Part shown: piece after piece, positions 55,796 to 64,000 of the stretch
Position numbering within the stretch: the first letter of the stretch is position 1
Layout: every line of letters begins with the position of its first letter
Assembly: GCF_003856525.1 (NCBI RefSeq)
Contig: NZ_RJVQ01000002.1
Coordinates: 186,001 to 250,000 of the forward strand
DNA: 64,000 nucleotides
Direction of reading: 5' to 3'
Source: Vibrio viridaestus
GTDB lineage: Bacteria > Pseudomonadota > Gammaproteobacteria > Enterobacterales > Vibrionaceae
The notes under the pieces: model-generated
Database searches by the model: none
Told to the model about the DNA's origin: nothing
What the model saw: only the letters and a program-made list of their open reading frames with translations
Program-made: the position numbers and the translations under genes

Positions 55796-56548
55796 ATGCA
55801 AAATTTACCACTTTCGTCAGAAGCTTTACCCAAGCACATTGCTGTAATCATGGATGGCAACGGTAGATGGGCAAAAGAAAAAGGCAGGCCGAGAGTCTTC
55901 GGTCACAAAAATGGAGTTAAAGCTGTAAGACGAACGATTTCTACGGCAGCTAAGCTAGGTATTCAGGCTATCACTTTATTTGCTTTCAGCAGCGAAAATT
56001 GGCGCCGTCCTCAAGACGAAGTCGGTGTGCTGATGGAACTGTTCTTCTCGGTTCTTACAACCGAAGTCAAAAAACTTCATCGTAACAATCTTCGATTAAG
56101 AGTTATCGGTGATGTTTCACGCTTTAGCGAACGCCTGCAAGAGAAAATACATGCGGCGGAGTCTCTAACATCACAAAATACAGGTATGGTTGTAAATATT
56201 GCTGCTAATTATGGTGGTAAATGGGATATAACAAACGCTGTTCGTTGTGTCGCTTCCGAGGTGGCTGAAGGACGTCTCAATGCGTCTGACATTACAGAGG
56301 AAAGCATAGCTCAGCATCTGACGATGTCAGATTTACCTGATGTGGACCTACTTATCCGGACCAGTGGTGAGTGTCGCATTAGTAACTTTATGTTATGGCA
56401 ACTTGCTTATGCAGAGCTTTACTTTACGCCTACATACTGGCCTGATTTTAATGATGATAGCTTAGTTGAGGCCGTCACTTGGTTTGTAAACCGAGAAAGA
56501 CGTTTTGGCTGTACCGGAGAGCAAATAAAAGCACTATTGGATAAATAA
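55796..56548 (+). CDS. uppS: Undecaprenyl diphosphate synthase (cis-prenyltransferase)
   Basis: A 250-residue enzyme making the C55 lipid carrier for peptidoglycan and polysaccharide synthesis. [13 protein letters not shown] holds the catalytic aspartate. [11 protein letters not shown] and [18 protein letters not shown] are the other conserved blocks. Length matches E. coli UppS (253 aa). It opens the envelope gene series uppS-cdsA-ispC-rseP-bamA-skp-lpxD, all with short spacers. Confidence 0.97.
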   Translation: MQNLPLSSEALPKHIAVIMDGNGRWAKEKGRPRVFGHKNGVKAVRRTISTAAKLGIQAITLFAFSSENWRRPQDEVGVLMELFFSVLTTEVKKLHRNNLRLRVIGDVSRFSERLQEKIHAAESLTSQNTGMVVNIAANYGGKWDITNAVRCVASEVAEGRLNASDITEESIAQHLTMSDLPDVDLLIRTSGECRISNFMLWQLAYAELYFTPTYWPDFNDDSLVEAVTWFVNRERRFGCTGEQIKALLDK

Positions 56549-56561
56549 TAAGGTTCTCAAT

Positions 56562-57404
56562 TTGAAACAAAGAGTTATCACCGCAGCAATATTAGCACCA
56601 CTGGTTATTCTGGGTATTTTCTTTCTTCCTCTTTTCTGGTTCAGTCTGGCCATTGGTCTGATTACGATGATCGGATTTTGGGAATGGACTCAATTTATTA
56701 ATATCAAAGCTAGATTCGTTGCTATGATTCCTGCAATTATTGCCCTTGCTGCGAGTTTCTACTTTTTTACCCCGTTGGACTCTCACCCTCATAAAATCGC
56801 TCCTCACACCTTTGATCTACTTTCTGTGGCGATGCTATGGTGGTGTGTCGCAAGCTTTTTAGCCATTTCTTATCCAGCAACACGTCATCTGTGGGATCGT
56901 TCAAAAACACTATCACACCTTTTTGGCTTTCTGACACTTATTCCTTTTTTCTGGAGTATCGTCGCGCTAAGGTCTGAAATGATGACTCGTGAATTTGAGC
57001 ATGGAGCCAAACTTGTTCTCTTTGTCTGTTTAATTGTATGGGCTGCTGATAGCGGAGCCTATTTTGCTGGCAGAAAGTTTGGTAAACATAAGATGGCTCC
57101 AGCAGTCAGTCCAAATAAAACTTTAGAAGGTTTGGCGGGTGGAATCGTATCGGCCATGATTGTCGGCTATATATTTAGCGACCTATTCGATATAACGTTT
57201 AGCTCTACATTATCAATGGTTACAATTATTCTTGTGACGGTAGTATTCTCTGTTTTAGGTGATCTCGTTGAAAGTATGTTTAAACGAGTCTCTGGTATTA
57301 AAGATAGTGGTAATATTATCCCTGGGCATGGCGGGATATTAGATCGTATTGATAGTTTAACTGCTGCGTTCCCGGTATTTGCGTTTCTCTATTTTTTATT
57401 TTAA
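56562..57404 (+). CDS. cdsA: Phosphatidate cytidylyltransferase (CDP-diglyceride synthase)
   Basis: A 280-residue inner-membrane enzyme making CDP-diacylglycerol from CTP and phosphatidate. The C-terminal signature is complete: SVLGDLVESMFKRVSGIKDS followed by IPGHGGILDRIDS. About eight membrane segments. The start codon is TTG (MKQRVITA...) with AAGG 8 nt upstream; no ATG in frame nearby gives a better start. Confidence 0.96.
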   Translation: MKQRVITAAILAPLVILGIFFLPLFWFSLAIGLITMIGFWEWTQFINIKARFVAMIPAIIALAASFYFFTPLDSHPHKIAPHTFDLLSVAMLWWCVASFLAISYPATRHLWDRSKTLSHLFGFLTLIPFFWSIVALRSEMMTREFEHGAKLVLFVCLIVWAADSGAYFAGRKFGKHKMAPAVSPNKTLEGLAGGIVSAMIVGYIFSDLFDITFSSTLSMVTIILVTVVFSVLGDLVESMFKRVSGIKDSGNIIPGHGGILDRIDSLTAAFPVFAFLYFLF

Positions 57405-57455
57405 AAGAAAGTTGTCACATAACCCGGACTGCGATGCAGTAAGAAGAAGATGGTA

Positions 57456-58661
57456 ATGAATAATTTAACTGTTCTCGGTGCAACTGGTTCTATCGGTGAT
57501 AGCACATTTAAAGTCATTGAGAGCAATCCTGAACGCTTTAATATCGTTTCTCTCGTTGCAGGCTCAAACGTTGATAAAATGATTCAGCTTTGCCTGAAAT
57601 GGAAACCTGTATTTGTTGTTATGGGAAACCAAGATGCTGCTCATCAACTTAGTGTTAAGCTTCAAGAGTGTGGCTTAGCTGGCATTAGTGTTGACTATGG
57701 TGTTGATGCTATGTGCGAAGCTGCAGCGTTGAATGAAGTAGATACTGTAATGTCTGCTATCGTTGGTGCAGCAGGCTTATTACCGACAATGGCTGCAATT
57801 AAGTCGGGTAAACGCGTTCTTTTAGCGAATAAGGAATCTCTGGTTATATCAGGCAAGCTGATGATGGAAGCGGTTCGTCAACATGGCGCACAGTTATTAC
57901 CAGTAGATAGCGAGCACAACGCTATTTTTCAATGCTTACCTCAGGAAGCTCAGCAAACTCTTGGTTATTGTGAACTTGATAAACTCGGTGTTTCTCACAT
58001 TCTTCTGACAGGCTCTGGTGGGCCTTTCCGATATAGTCCAATCGAATCTCTAAACTCAGTCACGCCAGAACAGGCTATTGCTCACCCTAACTGGTCTATG
58101 GGGCCCAAAATCTCGGTCGACTCAGCGACGATGATGAATAAGGGATTGGAATATATTGAAGCGAAGTACTTATTTAATGCTTCGCGTGAACAACTTAAGG
58201 TCCTGATCCATCCCCAATCTGTTATTCATTCTATGGTGCAGTTTAAGGATGGATCAACGATTGCTCAGATGGGAGAGCCTGATATGGCGACCCCGATCTC
58301 ATTATCGATGGCATACCCCCAGAGAATTCAGGCTGGGGTTAATTCACTCGATTTTAGTCGCCTTAGTGAATTAAGCTTCATGGATGTGGATTATGAACGT
58401 TATCCATGTTTAAAACTGGCAATTGATGCTTGCTACGAAGGCCAATACGCGACAACAGTTGTCAATGCCGCTAATGAAATTATGGTTGATGCTTTTCTTA
58501 ATATGCGAATCGGGTTTACGGATATCGCGATATTAAATGAAAAAGTCCTTGGTTTGATCTGTGCGACGGAAAATCCAGCGAACACCCTGGATTTGGAAAG
58601 TTTGATTGAGTTAGATGTTGCTTCAAGAGCCACCGCTCAACAGGTTTTAAAAGAGTATTAA
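57456..58661 (+). CDS. ispC: 1-deoxy-D-xylulose 5-phosphate reductoisomerase
   Basis: A protein of about 401 residues for the second step of the MEP isoprenoid pathway. NADPH motif is [26 protein letters not shown] and [12 protein letters not shown] hold substrate and metal ligands, and [23 protein letters not shown] is characteristic. An ATG two codons upstream (57450) is possible; the later one fits family N-termini better. It supplies precursors for the UppS reaction encoded nearby. Confidence 0.96.
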   Translation: MNNLTVLGATGSIGDSTFKVIESNPERFNIVSLVAGSNVDKMIQLCLKWKPVFVVMGNQDAAHQLSVKLQECGLAGISVDYGVDAMCEAAALNEVDTVMSAIVGAAGLLPTMAAIKSGKRVLLANKESLVISGKLMMEAVRQHGAQLLPVDSEHNAIFQCLPQEAQQTLGYCELDKLGVSHILLTGSGGPFRYSPIESLNSVTPEQAIAHPNWSMGPKISVDSATMMNKGLEYIEAKYLFNASREQLKVLIHPQSVIHSMVQFKDGSTIAQMGEPDMATPISLSMAYPQRIQAGVNSLDFSRLSELSFMDVDYERYPCLKLAIDACYEGQYATTVVNAANEIMVDAFLNMRIGFTDIAILNEKVLGLICATENPANTLDLESLIELDVASRATAQQVLKEY

Positions 58662-58663
58662 AT

Positions 58664-60022
58664 ATGACTGGAATCTTGTGGAATTTTGTTTCTTTTATTG
58701 TTGCCCTAGGTGTGCTTGTTGCAGTTCATGAATTTGGACATTTTTGGGTCGCACGTAAGTGTGGCGTTAAGGTAATACGATTTTCCATTGGCTTCGGTAA
58801 ATCTTTGTGGAAAAGAACGGCGAAAGATGGAACAGAGTACACGCTTTCTCTTATTCCTCTAGGCGGGTATGTGAAAATGCTCGATGGCAGAGTTGAAGAT
58901 GTTCCGGATTCTCTTCGTTCTCAAGCATTTGACCAACAAGGTTTAGGAAAAAGAGCGGCAATCGTAGCTGCTGGGCCTATTTTCAATTTTCTATTCGCAA
59001 TTGTCGCCTACTGGGCGGTGTTTATGATGGGGATTCCTGCTGTCAAACCTGTTGTTGGCAGTGTTGAACCTAGTTCTATTGTCGCTCAAGCGGGCTTGCA
59101 ACCGAATATGCAAATTATGTCCGTTTCTGGTGTCGATACGCCTGATTGGGAAACCGTTAATATGGAGCTTGTTGCTCATATTGGTGATTCCAGCATGACA
59201 ATGACAGTGGCGACTCCTGACTCAATTGGCAGTAGAGAAAAACTAAATATAGATCTGACAACATGGAACTTTGACCCTGAAAAAGAGTCTGCTATCAAAG
59301 CACTTGGATTTACACCGTATACGCCGGAGATAAAAACGGCGATTGCACAAGTAACGGAAGATGGTGCTGCTATGAAAGCGGGTCTAGCGGCTGGTGACGA
59401 GATTATTCGTTTGAATGATCAACCGGTAGACAAATGGCAGGCATTGGTTGATACCATCAAACAAAGTGCCAATATCCCACTGACTCTGACAGTACTAAGA
59501 AATGGCGAAGAACAGCAATTTACGTTAATTCCTGATGCGAAAACGCTTAAATCAGGTAAAGTGATAGGATTTGCTGGTATTGCTCCTCAGGTGGGTAATT
59601 GGCCTGATGGCTATCGCTTCGAAATGCAATATGGTCCGGTTGAGTCGATTGGTAAAGCTATCGACAAAACGGGGCAGCTAATTTCACTTACCGCGAGTAT
59701 GTTGAAAAAGCTTGTTGTGGGAGATGTTGGTCTTAATAATCTCAGTGGCCCAATTTCTATTGCGAAAGGTGCGGGTACTACTGCGGAATACGGTTTAGTG
59801 TATTTCTTGGGGTTTATGGCTTTAATCAGCGTTAACCTAGGAATTATCAATTTAGTCCCTATGCCAATGCTGGATGGTGGACATTTAATGTTTTTTGCTA
59901 TTGAGGCTGTGATTCGACGTCCTGTCCCAGAGAAAGTGCAAGAAATGGGATACCGCATTGGTGGAGCTATTATTTTTTCGTTGATGGCCATAGCGATATT
60001 CAATGATTTTACTCGTCTGTAA
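58664..60022 (+). CDS. rseP: Site-2 protease RseP
   Basis: A 452-residue intramembrane zinc protease that cleaves RseA and releases sigma-E. The zinc motif HEFGH is at residues 22-26, with the third ligand region NLVPMPMLDGGHL near the C-terminus. Two periplasmic PDZ domains lie between (AGLQPNMQIMSVSGV and AGLAAGDEIIRLNDQPV). It lies 2 nt after ispC and is followed by bamA, the usual order. It also clears signal peptide remnants in E. coli. Confidence 0.97.
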   Translation: MTGILWNFVSFIVALGVLVAVHEFGHFWVARKCGVKVIRFSIGFGKSLWKRTAKDGTEYTLSLIPLGGYVKMLDGRVEDVPDSLRSQAFDQQGLGKRAAIVAAGPIFNFLFAIVAYWAVFMMGIPAVKPVVGSVEPSSIVAQAGLQPNMQIMSVSGVDTPDWETVNMELVAHIGDSSMTMTVATPDSIGSREKLNIDLTTWNFDPEKESAIKALGFTPYTPEIKTAIAQVTEDGAAMKAGLAAGDEIIRLNDQPVDKWQALVDTIKQSANIPLTLTVLRNGEEQQFTLIPDAKTLKSGKVIGFAGIAPQVGNWPDGYRFEMQYGPVESIGKAIDKTGQLISLTASMLKKLVVGDVGLNNLSGPISIAKGAGTTAEYGLVYFLGFMALISVNLGIINLVPMPMLDGGHLMFFAIEAVIRRPVPEKVQEMGYRIGGAIIFSLMAIAIFNDFTRL

Positions 60023-60074
60023 TAGAATTGCATTCGGCAAATTTAGGTTGTGTTTAGGAATTATTAGAACAGAG

Positions 60075-62492
60075 ATGGCGATAAAGAAGTTTTTTCTTGC
60101 AACAATGCTTTTAAGTAGCGTCTCAGCATACGGTGCTGACGGTTTTGTTGTGCGAGATATTAAAGTTGAGGGGCTACAACGAGTCACACTCGGTGCAGCA
60201 CTATTAAAAATTCCGGTTCGTGTTGGCGATACTGTCGAGAATAAGGATATCTCAGATACCATACGAGCGCTTTACTCATCAGGTAACTTTGAAGATGTCA
60301 AAGTACTGCGAGATGGAGATGTATTGGTTGTGCAGGTTAAAGAACGACCAACTATTTCCAGCGTATCTTTTTCGGGTAACAAGGCCATAAAAGATGAGCA
60401 GCTCACACAGAACCTAGAGGCTTCTGGCATTAAAGTCGGGGAGGCATTAGACCGTACGACACTTGGTAACATCGAAAAGGGTCTGGAAGACTTTTACTAC
60501 AGTGTTGGTAAGTATAATGCGACGGTAAAAGCGGTTGTAACTCCGTTACCTCGAAATCGTGCCGATCTTAAGTTCGTCTTTACTGAAGGGGTGTCTGCGA
60601 AGATCCAGCAGATCAACTTTATTGGTAATAAAGTGTTCAGTGATGAAGAGCTACTTGCTAAGTTTGATTTGGATGCAAATGTATCCTGGTGGAACTTTTT
60701 GACCAGTGACAAATATCAGAAACAAGTTTTAGCAGGCGATCTGGAAAAACTGAAATCATTTTATCTGGACCGCGGTTATCTAAAATTTCAGATTACCTCA
60801 ACTCAGGTCTCTATATCTCCAGATAAGAAGGGTGTGTATATCACTCTTGGTATCGATGAAGGCAAACCTTATACCGTTAAAGACGTTTCATTCCGTGGGG
60901 ATTTAATCGGTGAAGATGCTAAGTTTAAGCAACTGAATCCGTTTCATGAAGGGGATATCTATAAAGGTTCTCTTGTTACTGGATTGGAAGATGGCGCGAA
61001 AAAGATTCTTGGCGAAGCAGGTTATGCTTACCCTAACGTAAGAACTATTCCAGAATTTGATGATGAGAATCAACAAGTATCATTAGTCGTCAATGTGGAC
61101 CCTGGCAAGCGAATTTATGTTCATAATATTCGTTTTGAAGGCAACACGGTAACGAAGGATGAAGTTCTTCGTCGTGAAATGCGTCAGATGGAAGGGGCTT
61201 GGTTAAACTCCAAAGCGATTGAAACCAGTAAAACACGTCTCAATCGTTTAGGGTTCTTCGAAACGGTTGATGTGAAAACGGTACGCGTTCCGGGATCGGA
61301 TGATCAGGTTGACCTTGTTTATAATGTCAAAGAGGCAAACTCCGGTAGCATCAACTTTGGTATCGGTTATGGTACGGAATCAGGGTTAAGTTTCCAGGTA
61401 GGCTTGCAGCAAGATAACTTTGCCGGCACGGGTAACAGTGTTGGTATATCGACAACCATCAATGACTATTCGAAAAACGTTACGTTAAGTTATACCGACC
61501 CATACTGGAACCTTGATGGGGTCAGTTTAGGTGGTAAAGTATTCTATAACATTTACGAAGCGGGTGATGATGGTATTGTTGACTATACCAACGATAGTTA
61601 TGGTGCGAGTTTGACGTGGGGATTCCCATACGACGAGCTTAACCGATTTGCCCTAGGTGTTGGATATACTCATAACGGTATAGGCAACCTCTCTCCTTAT
61701 ATGCAGATTGAAAAGTTCCTGCGTTCTCAAGGTATCGACTTTAATAGTTCCGAAGTTGACTTCACAACCGATGACTTTGACATCAACCTGACGTGGACTC
61801 GAAATAACTTAAACCGTGGATATTTCCCAACAGCGGGTAATTACCAGCGTGCTTACTACAAAATGACAGTACCAGGTTCAGATACTCAGTGGTTTAAGAT
61901 GCAGTATGATGTGCGTCAATATTACCCATTAACTAAGTCTGAAGATTTCACTGTTCTGTTGCGTGGTCGTTTAGGTTACGGTAACGGTTATGGTAAGACT
62001 GGGGATAATGACAACTTGTACCCATTCTACGAAAACTTTTATGCTGGTGGTTTTTCTACATTACGCGGATTTAGTTCTAACACAGCAGGTCCTAAAGCCG
62101 TGTATAAGAGTTATGCTGACAGCAACAACGGGACTCTCTATGGCTCAGATGAGTCTGCTGGGGGTAACGCGACTGCATTGGCCAGTATCGAGTTAATTGT
62201 ACCAACACCATTTGCTTCTGAAGAAACTCAGAGTCAGGTGAGAACCAGTATCTTCTATGATATGGCGAGTGTTTGGGACACTGAGTTTGATTACAACAGT
62301 GCAGGTGCAGATTACGGAAATGAATACTACTATGACTATTCTGATCCGACGAACTACCGTTCTTCCGTTGGTGCGGCAGTTCAATGGATGTCTCCTATGG
62401 GACCATTGGTATTCGCAATAGCAAAACCAATCAAGAAATACGAAGGCGATGATGAAGAGTTCTTCTCGTTCACGATTGGCCGAACATTCTAA
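60075..62492 (+). CDS. bamA: Outer membrane protein assembly factor BamA
   Basis: An 805-residue Omp85 protein, the core of the BAM complex that inserts beta-barrels in the outer membrane. Signal peptide MAIKKFFLATMLLSSVSAYGA, then five POTRA domains (about residues 23-420) and a 16-strand barrel ending in the aromatic FTIGRTF. The conserved loop-6 motif is FSTLRGFSSNTAGP. The start at 60075 is chosen for the signal peptide; codons upstream overlap rseP and are out of family. Adjacent to skp and lpxD as in other gamma-proteobacteria. Confidence 0.97.
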   Translation: MAIKKFFLATMLLSSVSAYGADGFVVRDIKVEGLQRVTLGAALLKIPVRVGDTVENKDISDTIRALYSSGNFEDVKVLRDGDVLVVQVKERPTISSVSFSGNKAIKDEQLTQNLEASGIKVGEALDRTTLGNIEKGLEDFYYSVGKYNATVKAVVTPLPRNRADLKFVFTEGVSAKIQQINFIGNKVFSDEELLAKFDLDANVSWWNFLTSDKYQKQVLAGDLEKLKSFYLDRGYLKFQITSTQVSISPDKKGVYITLGIDEGKPYTVKDVSFRGDLIGEDAKFKQLNPFHEGDIYKGSLVTGLEDGAKKILGEAGYAYPNVRTIPEFDDENQQVSLVVNVDPGKRIYVHNIRFEGNTVTKDEVLRREMRQMEGAWLNSKAIETSKTRLNRLGFFETVDVKTVRVPGSDDQVDLVYNVKEANSGSINFGIGYGTESGLSFQVGLQQDNFAGTGNSVGISTTINDYSKNVTLSYTDPYWNLDGVSLGGKVFYNIYEAGDDGIVDYTNDSYGASLTWGFPYDELNRFALGVGYTHNGIGNLSPYMQIEKFLRSQGIDFNSSEVDFTTDDFDINLTWTRNNLNRGYFPTAGNYQRAYYKMTVPGSDTQWFKMQYDVRQYYPLTKSEDFTVLLRGRLGYGNGYGKTGDNDNLYPFYENFYAGGFSTLRGFSSNTAGPKAVYKSYADSNNGTLYGSDESAGGNATALASIELIVPTPFASEETQSQVRTSIFYDMASVWDTEFDYNSAGADYGNEYYYDYSDPTNYRSSVGAAVQWMSPMGPLVFAIAKPIKKYEGDDEEFFSFTIGRTF

Positions 62493-62505
62493 AAATGAGG
62501 ATATT

Positions 62506-63018
62506 ATGTTAAAGAACCTTGTAAAAGCGGCTGGAGTTAGTCTGGTTATTCTGAGCTCATCTCTATTTGCTCATGCTGCTGAAGCTGCACAGAAAATTGC
62601 TTATATCAATACTGCTAAAGTATTTCAGTCGCTTCCTCAAAGAGAAGTTGCATTACAGAAAATGCAAAATGAATTCAAAGATAAAGCGAATGAACTTCAA
62701 AGTTTAAAAGAAGAAATTAAAACCAAAGTTGAAAAACTTAAACGCGATAGCTCATTGATGAACAGTGATGAAGTTGAAAAACTTCGCATCGACATCGGTC
62801 AGCTAGATAGCAAATATAAAATCAAAGCTCAGGCTTTAGAGAAAGCATCTTCTTCTCGTGAAGCAGAAGAAAAACATAAATTATTTAAAATTATCCAGGA
62901 TGCGGTTGCTAAAGTAGCCAAGAAAGAAGGTTACGACATGGTTATTGATGTGCAGACCATGCAGTATGGTAACCCAGCTTATGATATTTCAGATCAAGTA
63001 ATTAAACAGTTAAAATAG
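62506..63018 (+). CDS. skp: Periplasmic chaperone Skp (OmpH)
   Basis: A 170-residue periplasmic chaperone that holds unfolded outer-membrane proteins for BamA. Signal peptide residues about 1-27 (cleavage near AHAAEA). The mature start [16 protein letters not shown] is typical, and a long Lys/Glu-rich coiled coil covers about residues 45-130. GAGG lies 6 nt before the ATG. It forms a trimer in E. coli. Confidence 0.96.
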   Translation: MLKNLVKAAGVSLVILSSSLFAHAAEAAQKIAYINTAKVFQSLPQREVALQKMQNEFKDKANELQSLKEEIKTKVEKLKRDSSLMNSDEVEKLRIDIGQLDSKYKIKAQALEKASSSREAEEKHKLFKIIQDAVAKVAKKEGYDMVIDVQTMQYGNPAYDISDQVIKQLK

Positions 63019-63025
63019 AGTTGTT

Positions 63026-64000
63026 ATGACACAAGTTACGTTAGGCCGTTTGGCAGAGATTACAAAAGGTAAAGTGATCGGAGATGAGTCTGTCGTTATT
63101 ACGTCAGTCGCACCAATGGATAGAGCATCAACCGGTCAAATTACTTTTTTGTCAAATCCGAAATACGCCAAGCATTTGGAATCGTGTCAGGCTTCGGCTG
63201 TTATGGTTAAAGAGGCTCAGCAGTCTCTTTGCACCAGTAATGCTTTGGTTGTAGATGATCCATATGTTGCCTTTGCGAGAGTTGCACAGGTTTTAGATAC
63301 AACACCTAAACCCGCATATGAAATTTCATCATCGGCTGTTATAGCTAATGATGTTAAGTTGGGGAAGAATGTTTGTATTGGTGCAAATGCCGTTATCGAA
63401 TCGGGGGTTGAACTCGGTGATGAGGTTATTATCGGTGCGGGTTGCTTTGTGGGGAAAAATGCCAAGATTGGTAACAACACGAAGTTATGGGCTAACGTAA
63501 CAATTTATCATTCCGTTGAAATAGGAGAACATTGCTTAATCCAAGCTGGAACGGTTATTGGTGCTGATGGTTTTGGTTATGCCAATGAGAAAGGTGAGTG
63601 GATTAAAATTCCTCAGCTTGGCACTGTTATTATTGGTAACCGGGTCGAGATCGGGGCATGCTCTTGTATTGACCGTGGTGCGCTTGATAATACCGTTATC
63701 GAAGACAATGTTATCCTTGACAACCTTCTCCAGATTGCCCACAACGTTCATATTGGTTATGGAACGGCGATGGCTGGAGGAACGATAGTCGCAGGCAGTA
63801 CATCAATTGGAAAATATTGTATTATTGGCGGCGCATCGGTGATTAATGGACACATCGAAATTGCTGATGGTGTCACGATTACCGGTATGGGAATGGTGAT
63901 GAGAAGCATAACTGAAAAAGGTATGTATTCTTCAGGCATCCCTCTCCAAACCAACAAGGAGTGGCGTAAAACCGCGACTCGAGTTCATCGTATCGATGAA
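63026..64000 (+). CDS. lpxD: UDP-3-O-(3-hydroxyacyl)glucosamine N-acyltransferase (3' end beyond window)
   Basis: 325 codons of an intact frame, starting 7 nt after skp and running off the window; the E. coli protein has 341 residues, so little is missing. It makes the diacylated lipid A precursor. The N-terminal domain includes [21 protein letters not shown] left-handed beta-helix of hexapeptide repeats follows (for example [15 protein letters not shown]). The catalytic histidine lies in [12 protein letters not shown]. Confidence 0.97.
   Translation, partial: MTQVTLGRLAEITKGKVIGDESVVITSVAPMDRASTGQITFLSNPKYAKHLESCQASAVMVKEAQQSLCTSNALVVDDPYVAFARVAQVLDTTPKPAYEISSSAVIANDVKLGKNVCIGANAVIESGVELGDEVIIGAGCFVGKNAKIGNNTKLWANVTIYHSVEIGEHCLIQAGTVIGADGFGYANEKGEWIKIPQLGTVIIGNRVEIGACSCIDRGALDNTVIEDNVILDNLLQIAHNVHIGYGTAMAGGTIVAGSTSIGKYCIIGGASVINGHIEIADGVTITGMGMVMRSITEKGMYSSGIPLQTNKEWRKTATRVHRIDE

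Noticed and set aside
60003-60074. Upstream start of BamA inside the end of rseP
   Set aside because: It would bury the signal peptide; the ATG at 60075 gives a standard exported N-terminus.

Overview
The window reads as a chromosome segment from a Vibrionaceae bacterium (Vibrio or a close relative). The evidence is a complete nqrABCDEF-apbE-nqrM sodium pump locus, the gene orders pepD/purine permease-gpt-frsA-crl-proB-proA-nrdR-ribD-ribE-ribBX-ribH-nusB-thiL-pgpA and rpsB-tsf-pyrH-frr-uppS-cdsA-ispC-rseP-bamA-skp-lpxD, and protein sequences that look Vibrio-like throughout. No tRNA, rRNA, CRISPR array, insertion sequence or prophage was seen. Assignments rest on motif recognition, not on database searches.

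Bases 1-6.9 kb are accessory and visibly A/T-rich. A gene running in from the left edge ends at 842 (unrecognised, surface-protein-like). A small secreted protein follows on the minus strand. Then comes a compact type I secretion locus, all on the minus strand: cargo A (5884-6732), a hairpin terminator, an ABC exporter (4136-5806), its HlyD-type adaptor (2802-4127) and cargo B (1715-2761). The two cargo proteins are paralogues with spaced GxGxD motifs about every 25 residues. Cargo B also has a histidine-rich N-terminus. The exporter keeps Walker A and B, but its ABC signature and switch histidine are altered. This is the most unusual part of the window.

From 7.5 kb the sequence is ordinary core genome. 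It starts with prfC, then panE-yajL-csdA (minus), a LON-domain protein, yajG-cyclophilin-ampG (minus), rlmG (minus), bolA, and the Na+-NQR operon with its flavin transferase ApbE and iron-delivery factor NqrM. Next are a two-receiver diguanylate cyclase (minus), dinB, a DUF2884 protein, a CHASE4-type diguanylate cyclase, an SNF-family symporter, and a minus-strand module rimB-rimK-AstE-like for protein glutamylation.

The 0.8 kb gap between pepD and a purine permease holds two signals. One is a promoter-to-terminator unit of about 254 nt that looks like a structured small RNA. The other is a sequence matching the PurR operator consensus next to the permease promoter. Permease and gpt form a purine salvage pair. 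frsA, crl and proBA follow, then nrdR with the riboflavin genes, nusB, thiL and pgpA.

The right third holds yaeH and glnD (minus), map (minus), and then the translation and envelope series: S2, EF-Ts, UMP kinase, ribosome recycling factor, undecaprenyl diphosphate synthase, CDP-diglyceride synthase, DXP reductoisomerase, RseP, BamA, Skp and LpxD. LpxD is cut by the right edge. An 18-bp perfect inverted repeat sits in the glnD-yaeH gap. Most transcription units end in clear hairpin terminators.
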